DNA of 64,000 nt from Acanthopleura granulata (Eukaryota > Mollusca > Polyplacophora > Chitonida > Chitonidae): contig JABBOT010000004.1 in the NCBI GenBank assembly GCA_016165875.1, positions 18,105,672-18,169,671 on the forward strand. Direction: 5' to 3'. Positions 50,701 through 59,700 of this stretch are shown here, piece by piece (the stretch's first letter is position 1; every line of letters begins with the position of its first letter). Under the pieces are notes generated by a model, which saw only the letters and a program-made list of their open reading frames with translations, made no database searches and had not been told where the DNA came from. A program made the translations under genes and the position numbers.

Positions 50701-53700
50701 AGAATAAGATTGTGGCTGATTATGGCACGTGTGGTGTTTCTATCTGCTGTTGTGTAAGTGGAAAATTCTTGAATGTGACTTCAAGCTACAAGCAAATGAA
50801 TGAAAATTTTAGAAATTTTAACATCCAAGTAGGCTAGAGTAAGAGGGTAGACAAAGATTTTCATATCTTCCACCACTTGGGTTAAAACTGTAAGAATTAT
50901 TCTAAGTAGGAGCCAGCTTAAGTTATTCAGGGGCTTCCAAGTAGTTAGAATGCTACACCTTTCAGAGCACAGTGACTTTCCTCCCACCATAGTGTTGGCT
51001 GCTGTCATATATAGGAAGTATTACTTGAGTATGGAGTAAAACCACAATAAATAAATAAATATGTATTTGCCTTGCAGAGTGAACCATTCTAACAATGCTA
51101 TTGTGAAGCCCCATGTGAAGCCTGAAGCCGCCCAGCGGGAGATTGATGAGGCAATGAAGAAGGTGAAGGAAGCTCAATCCCTCATCTCAGCGGCTATTGA
51201 CCCAGGTGAGTGTTCGCTCCCAGTCCAGTGGCTCCAAAACAATTTCATGAGAACCATTAATGGATAATGGATGCAAAGTTTGACTGAAAATATTTCATTT
51301 TGTAGTTAAATGTACAGGTAGGCAAAGTAGTCTTATAACTCTGATAAATTGTCAGAGTTATCTGTCATGCTATCACTAAAAATGCGATTGTTTCTTTCAC
51401 TGAGGAAATGATTGATTTATTTTAAAACTACATCTTGTAGGGAGAGATAAATTTAGCAGAAGTAGATCAAGATCACGCTCCAGACGGAGGCGATCCAGAT
51501 CAAGGTCAAGGAAATCCCCATCTCGATCAAGACGCAGATCGCGATCACGCACCCGTCGATCTCGATCACGCACTCGGCGATCTCGAAGTCGGAAACGCTC
51601 GCGATCTAGATCGCGTCCTCGTCGCCGATCAAAGTCAAGGTAAAGCATCAACTCAGAAGATGATGTAACTGGTCATGGTTGCAATAGTTTTGAGCTCGTT
51701 ACTACAGACGGTAGATGGTAACTACTAAAAACTTTACCCCCTTTTGTCATGTCTGCTTGAACCACTGAACCACAACTCCTGCATTACATGTACCTCACTG
51801 CTTCATTTCTCATTTAGGTTATTTCAAGGCTGGGGTTTTCTGTAGCATCTTCTCGTGGCTTATATTTTTATAAGTACATATTTAAGTTGCTAACTCTTCT
51901 AAAACTTCAGCTGTAGTCTCTGGTTGTTATTGGTAATACAGCTAATTCCATGTGTAACCCGCTGTCTGTGAGCTATGCGTTGACTTTTAACTGTTTCCGC
52001 CCAGTGTTAAGGTCAGTATCTGGTTTTAGATCTAGGTCACGGAATCGAAGGTCGCGGAGCCACAGGAGATCCAGATCAAGGTCGCGTACTCGATCACGAA
52101 GGTCACGTTCCCGGTATGTACCGTGTCTCAGACCTACCTCACTGGTCTCCAGTACAGATCAGGCGAGGTCAGGAACAGAGTTTTGCCTTGCTTTTACAGG
52201 ACAGTCAGATGAATGAGGGCCCTGCTGGGCAAGTGAAGAGGCCCATGTGTGCATGTCTTATAACTACTCGACTTGTTTGTCTGTCTGCCTAATGGAACAA
52301 GATTTGCTTGTAATCTTGGGATGAGGGAATATTATAACTATATAACACACTTTCCAAATGGATTAATGGTGCATGGTCTTTAAAAAACGTGTTGCTCGGA
52401 GGCTTCCAATCTCTTTTTCTATGTTTACCAACTAATTTACTAACAATATTCCAGAACGAACTCTTTGAGAACTGAAAGATTATATCATAGGTAGTTACAT
52501 AACCATATTACAACTGAAAATTAGTAATCATATTAAGTGTTTAAAAGATACAGAAAACTTGTAAATAAGTGTTTAACTTGCTGATTTTCCAGGTAGGTCA
52601 TTTATCCAGTGCATGAAAATTATGCTGAAAACCTAGGCCTCAAAGTTGCTAAATTTTAGTTAAAAATGTAGTTACAGTGTTCCAGAATGATAGGGGGGTA
52701 TTTCACACAATACAAAATGCAATTATTGATCTAATAGAGTGCAGCTGCTCCCTAACCAGGGAACCGATTTCAAATGCAGGAAATTTGGTTAAGCTGGAGA
52801 AATTCTCGCAGGCTTTATGTGTACCCCCATCTCTGCATCCTGGAATACCAATTGTAAATGACCTCAAATTTTTCCACCAAAATGCTTTCTTTTAAAGGCA
52901 AATAAATCTAATTAAATATTTCTACATAAACAAACCTCAATACACTGTTTCAAGCAATCAGTAAAACTCAGAACCAGGAAAAATGAGCAAGAGGAGTCAT
53001 GAACAAAATTTTAGGTCATTTCAAAGCAGTGTTTGGTTAATACCAAACAATGTGGACAGTGATGCACTGTGTTATACTGATTGCAGTTGGTATATCATGC
53101 AGCATTTTTATTTCACTCCATGTATATTAAAAGGTGAACTGCAAAACATGTTAACAGGACTCGATTGTTCCTGTGTGATATTGTAGAACTTTACATTGTG
53201 AAGATAATTTATGAAAGTAAAAGACAGCTCATGACTGAGGAACTGTCATTGAAAAGATTACGAAATTCTCTCTTTAAAGCAAAACCCTGTTTAAATTTGT
53301 ATGAATTCGTTGCTGAATTATCTTCATTTGAAGTGTGAAGTATTTTACCGCAGACTGGGGATCTGAAGGCGCCCATGCTTTTCAGCTTATGAGAGATTGA
53401 CCAGTCATAGAGCTAGGAGATACCACTTGTTTTTAAGCTATGATGTAAATCATCTGAGTTGGCTATCAGTGTAACATGTAATAACATAGGGACAGGACAC
53501 TGTTTGAATATCATATATTTTAATTATAACAAATACATGTGTGAACAACACTGCGAAGTATTTTCAGACTATTGTGTTGTGGCGAGAGTGAGTTTCGAGG
53601 TGATTTTATGTTATAAATTTACATATATATATATAAATTTCAACTGCAACTCTAGCAGCGTACTACTTCTCAGATGACAATAGCATTGTGCGCTTGGAAG

Positions 53701-56700
53701 AATTATGTCACAGCCCGCACAGAAAGGCTGCATTTTATGCAAGCCATCGGAGCAAGGTCAAATGTCAATATCCACTGTTGTAGTAGCTATTAGAAAAATA
53801 TACTTTATCGAAATAAGCATAATATTGTCAAACCTATTTGGCAAGCTTAATGTAGAACATGCACTGTCTTTCTTTTTTCAGTATAAATGTTTACAGTTGT
53901 CTAATGTAGTGTTGTAAGCAAAATGTCCATAGCTCATCTCACTTTGTTTTTGGAGTGGAGTTATTTTGTGATGATCTCGGGCCACTTTGACTTAACAGAA
54001 AGTCCCAGTATTGAAGGGGAACAAGCCAAATTGGTCATTGTAGAAATCTTTGTGTTCATTTCTGGCCAAACCAGAGCTACAAAATAACATATTTAGTATA
54101 TGGAATAATAGGAATGAGTAAGATGATCACAAGGTATGTACTTCCCGGGATGACTTTCAGTTTCAGATCGAAAACTTTTGCAGTTCCCTTTATGTATTCT
54201 GGAAAAAAGTTTTCAGTATTGATTTCGTTGGTGATGTGGTACATATTGCAGACCATGACCGATTTAGTTCCCTGGATCTTTGTATTCTCCAATGGCTCCC
54301 TGAAAGTCTTTGTCTTCAGCCTGAAAGATTGATGAAATATTCCTTCCTAAACAGTGCCAATTGACTTTTAGCTGACATACTGATGTTAATTTTCACCAGT
54401 TCTGACTATTTTACAATTCTGGGTAATATATCTGAATGGTATACCTGGTACGTTAATGACAAACCTCATCCTCAGAGAAAATATTGAACTAACTGTAAGA
54501 CAAGAAATGAAAGTTTGGGTAGTAGATATGGCTGGATCATAGGAAATTGTTCTCAGGCATGCATGGACTGCTTTAATGCATTTTCTGTTTTTGCTGTGGG
54601 TGCATGATTGGTGGTGGAATGATCTTAAAAGGACATGGTCACCCAGATATTAGCTATTCTAGCATTATTACAAAATGACATGAGTGTTAGGCATTTTTCT
54701 CAAGAAGTAAAAGTTACAAGCTTTTTGTTAATCCCACCCCCAGCATTGTACTTGAAGTAAATGTTTAAAAATTACCAAAAAACTGAAGAATTTTAAACGA
54801 GGGGCTGTCAGTTCAGAGGAACATGAGCGTGTACAGAGCGTGCAGTAAACTTCATATGTAAACAAACGTGGTTGGTGACATGTGTAACTACTACGGTTTG
54901 CTTGTAACAGGATCAGCCAAAAAGAGGCTTGAAAGAGAGCTCAGCATGTTGACAAGCAAGTTTGGAGTTGTAATTGGTGGTCTGTTGTCACAAAACTACA
55001 CTGCTTGTTTAGTGGGTGCAAATTTGGTTGTTGCTGTGTTATGTACATTGAACATGGCCGACCATCTCTATGTTGAATTCGAATTACGACAGAACTTGTC
55101 TCGGCTTGTACAAGCTACGTACTCAATGAATATTTTTTATTTCAGTGTGACTGATTTAGTTTGTGAACAAACTTAAAAACTTCGTTAAGATGTCGAAATC
55201 AGTATTTGTTTTAAAATCAAAATTTTGGGTGACCATGTCTCTTTGAGCGAGCATGTACATCTTCATATCACAGGATCAAATGAAGGCTCTTAAGAAATAA
55301 GATTGATCATTACCGTTATATGTAGAAGACATCAATGCACTATAGGCATATCTTTGTTAGGCCTAATGAATTATTTGTCATCGTTTGAATCCAAGATAAG
55401 CTGAGTTTGTATGTAGCTTTGTGTTTATAGACACTCTGCTTTGGCTAGACAGTTTACACTTCGATTTACATTGTTTAACAGCTTGTTTTCTGCTTCAGCA
55501 ATGTGTTGCTTGATCTTGTCATGGCCTTTGTGACATCCATTTGAATTACATGACATATAACCACAAAGTCAGTAACTTGATCACTGTTAACTCAAAAGTG
55601 TTTCTCTTCGTAGTGACTAATGCATTCTCTCTGACTAAATTCACGGGCTCTCTTTCTAACATTCTTTCAATAATTTTATTATGCACAAAGTTGTGAATTG
55701 AGAATTGCAACCTGATTAGGAAAAAGGGCTTCCTTTGTATTTTATATCATTTCAGCTAATTAGCAGTTGCTATTAACATTCTGTTTTAAGTCTCACATTG
55801 ATTTACATATATAGCGATTGCAACCAAAAGAATATTTTGTGTATCTTGTTCCCACTTTGAGAACCAATAGCTATGGTTGTAATATTTGACTGAGTATGAT
55901 GAAATATACATGTAAGAAAGAAATAAAATTCCAGATTCATTGAAGCATCTCAAAAGAAGCTTAAATAAAAGCCAGGAAATATGACTTTGGCTTGAAGAAA
56001 AATAGACTGTCATACCTGCTAAGTAATATAAGCAGCTGCCATGGCTACAGCAACACTTTATCAAGAAAGTCCTGATGATGATGCTTTGTTGATGTGAACT
56101 CATTGATCATTCATTATTTTCAATTGCGCACTGAAGGACATGGATTCTACATCAGTTTGAGACCTTTTTCCTGTTCGGTTTCACATAATTTATCATTTCT
56201 ATGTCTGTCTATAAGTTGATGGCTCATCAGCTGAACCTGACTACAAAATTACTAACTAAAGGATGTGTACATATTTTCTTATCAGGTATTTGTTCAGCTG
56301 ACTGCTTGGAAAAAATGGTGCAGATCAGTTAATAATTCAGAGTATCTTTTTTCTGTGTTCCAGGTCAAAATCAAGAAGTAGAAGGTCAAGGAGCAAGAAA
56401 CGTTCAAGGTCACGTACTCGACATTCTTCACGCTCTAGGTAAATTGACAGCCATATCTCCTGTGTGGTATTACACTCTGCGAGAATCAAAAATTCTGTGA
56501 GACAGCTTTTCCTGATAGAAGAGAGTGTTAATGTTACCTGGGATGTGTTTTCATCCAATGTGGTGAAAAATTTACTTGCCTTGTTGGTATTTGGTTTGTT
56601 TTTTGTTTTTTTTCCCACATTTTCATCATATTTTGGGGTAGAATAGATTTTAACATGTTCGAAACAAGGTTGAGTGGCATCACATTACACAGTTGCCAAG

Positions 56701-59700
56701 ACAAAGGTGTTTATAAACCCTTAAATGTCCTAGGATACAGGCATAAAATTCTAAGGAAATCAAATTACATGTAAGTAAATAATTGACTAGTTCATTGACT
56801 TGAACTTAACCTCGTCTCTTAACCTCACCAAAGGGATGAGTAGAAAGCAAATTTAGAAAACATTCTTGTTCACTGTTATGTCTATCTTCAGAAGAAAGAC
56901 CCCTCCTCGAGCTTACAGCCGCCGCAAGTCCAGGAGCGCCTCACCCTCTCGGTAAATGGCAGTGGAAACATTTAATTGTTCTTTCTATTGACTTTTTCAC
57001 AAAATGTAACCTGCATTCTCAAGATCACCTCATGCCATTTTTAATGATTGTGTGTATGGATACATTGAAATCCGTCCTCTTAGGTGAATTTTGGCAAATG
57101 TGTAATTCCTGTGAGTATTATTTAATCTTTCGTCTAGTGGGGCATGACATTGTTTTCATGCAGCTGTAATACCTTAAGCTGTTGGAAGTACGGTCAGTTT
57201 GAACTGAGACAATCCTAAGCAAGAAGCAGAAAATGGATAGTATAAACTAAGGTTCCCATTGTATGAGGGTCAGTCACATCAGGGTAACTTTAGTACCTGT
57301 TGTCTGCGCGAAAAAGGATCTATTGGCAGACATAACATTCACAAAGTTGCCTGTACCTAAAATTTCAGTGTAATGACAGTGTTCCGCACAGACTAAAGCA
57401 CTGTAAATTTTTTGAGAAGCGACATTAAGACTTAAGTTAACGAGAAAAGAAAAAAGCACCGCCACATTATAGCTGTATGCCTTGTCAGTAAACAGTCCTT
57501 GTGATGATGCTTATAGTACATGATGCCCATGAGCAGTTACATTTTCAATTGCGCACTGAAGGACAGTTTCCACATTCAGCAAACCCAAATATATGTACAT
57601 GTAGATATTTGTGGATGTAAAATGTAAGAGAAACTATTGACTTGGCAGATCTAAGAAACGCCGAAGTCGCTCACGAACACGAAAACATCGCTCAAAATCA
57701 CCAGAGAAAAAGAAGTCAGTGTCACAGTCTCCTTCCCCACCAAAGCTAAAGAAGGAGGGTAGCCCTGCCCCCAAATCTCCCTCTAAGGACAGAGATGGGG
57801 AAGCCACAAAACCGGATCTGGCTGCGGAGTCAGATAAGGAGTCTGCCAGGTCAGTGTTTCTCATTTATTTCTTCTGTCTGGTACCTGTCTATAATCACAG
57901 GACACAAGTGGAAAGTGTGTCAGTATTTTGTAATGACTGTTTGGCTGTGGAAGTTACCATTTAAGCAGTTGAGCTGTTCATATGTTAAATTTTAAGTTTT
58001 ATTGGATCATTGGCAAGTCTCCTCAGAAGTGGAAAGGAAATATTTCTGTGCAATGTTGTTTTTTTTTTAGATAGATTCGTGCATCTCTTTTGTCTATAGT
58101 TCAGTATCTTACAGTATGCTTAGAGCAGTAAGTATTCCACTTTGGTAGACCATATCCATGTGAAAGAAATATTTTAACCTGTTAGCTCATAAGTGTCTTC
58201 TGTTTAGAGACATATTTACAACAGATATTCACGTTATTAATACAGAAGAAAGTCTTCAATGTACCTAAGCCTTCAGTGTGACCTGAAGTTGAATAATGAT
58301 TGGTGAATAGGTCATTGAATTAAAGTACATAAATGTTAGTATGTAAACTGAAGCCAGTTAAATTTTAGATATGTTTCGGTTGACGATTGTTCACATCACT
58401 CATTACTCATGAAAATGAATTGATTACCCCAGCTGAGGAATGGATCCAAGTATGTGTAAATAGACATTTAAGAAGAAACCTATAAAGTATTGAAGTGAAA
58501 GCTACACTTCAGTAAATTAAGGAGCATTGAAATTTCACCAGTGTTTGTTTGTTTAATCTGTTTAGCTTACCCCAACAAGACGGTGAAACCAAAACTGAAA
58601 GGTAAAGCTATGTGTCACAGACATTGAACGTGAAATTATATTCTTTTGGTATTGAAATTAGTTGTGGTAATAGGTATTTTAGAAAGTTGTTTTATGTCAG
58701 CATTTTAAGTTGAAAAATGAAGAAATTCAGCGCTATTAATTTCTAAATGATGAATTTTGGTGAATATGTGTTTATTAAAACTTTTCTAACCTTGACATGA
58801 CCACAGAGAAGAGAAACAAATAGTCTTTAGTTTAACCTTTTTTGTTTTTCCATCTGCAAGCATAAAAATTCAAGTCTTGCAAGTCCATTTTCATAGATTT
58901 TTTTATTATTTTTGGTCTTATCCCTTCTAACACAATAATCAGGGCTACTGTTTGTTTGTTTCTTGTCATTAGCATTGAACAACCTGAAGTCGAACCCAAA
59001 CCAGAAAGGTAAAACTTTGTACCTGTGTTATCCCCTTGACCAGAGATTTGTCAAAGTATGCATTCAGTTTAACCTTCAGTGGACAGCTATTTCTATTGTG
59101 CTTAGAACGTGCACATTTTATGGAAAGTAATAAGATACTGTAGTGAATATCTTGCAACAATGTACATTTAATATTTGTATATTAGTATCAGAGCTTTGGT
59201 GAATGTACAGACTCTTTCATTTTTAAGGCTGATAGCATGACCAGCTGTGAGTGTTTATATAGCTGGTTTTGTCAAGACTGTTCTAAGAGGTTCCTTCATA
59301 GTATTATACACTCCACAATGAATTATAAGTAACTCTCACCTCTCTTATGAGGTGAAAAATTTGAGCCACTACAGGATTTTGTCTACATATGTCTTGGAAA
59401 TTGTATAAGTGTGCTAGGAGGGCATAGTTTGTAGTGTGATGGGGAGCCTTCTCTCCAAATGTCAACACGTGTCCAAACTTAATGGACTTTTGTGTTCCTG
59501 TAATGAATGATAAATACCTGATCAGTTTAGCTTAAAAACATGATCACAAAGGCAGGAATTAGCAACAGGCTGCACAGCATAGTTATGAATTACTTAGGCA
59601 GGAAAGGTTCCCAATTATCTCCTAACAGTGGTGATAACGGTAACCTGTAGTATAGAAGATGAGTTCAAACATGTTTCAAACAGTTAGAGGCATGCTGTCA

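Noticed and set aside
51397..51651. Minus-strand frame rich in Arg, Asp and Leu
   Set aside because: It is the antisense of the SREK1 RS exon; RS codons read backwards give this pattern. No splice or family support.
54868..55176. 102-codon frame in the large SREK1 intron
   Set aside because: No recognisable domain, no splice or promoter context; length is within chance for this amount of sequence.
57634..57864. Minus-strand Ser/Asp-rich frame
   Set aside because: Antisense shadow of the SREK1 exon at 57649-57849, which fits the RS exon series on the plus strand.
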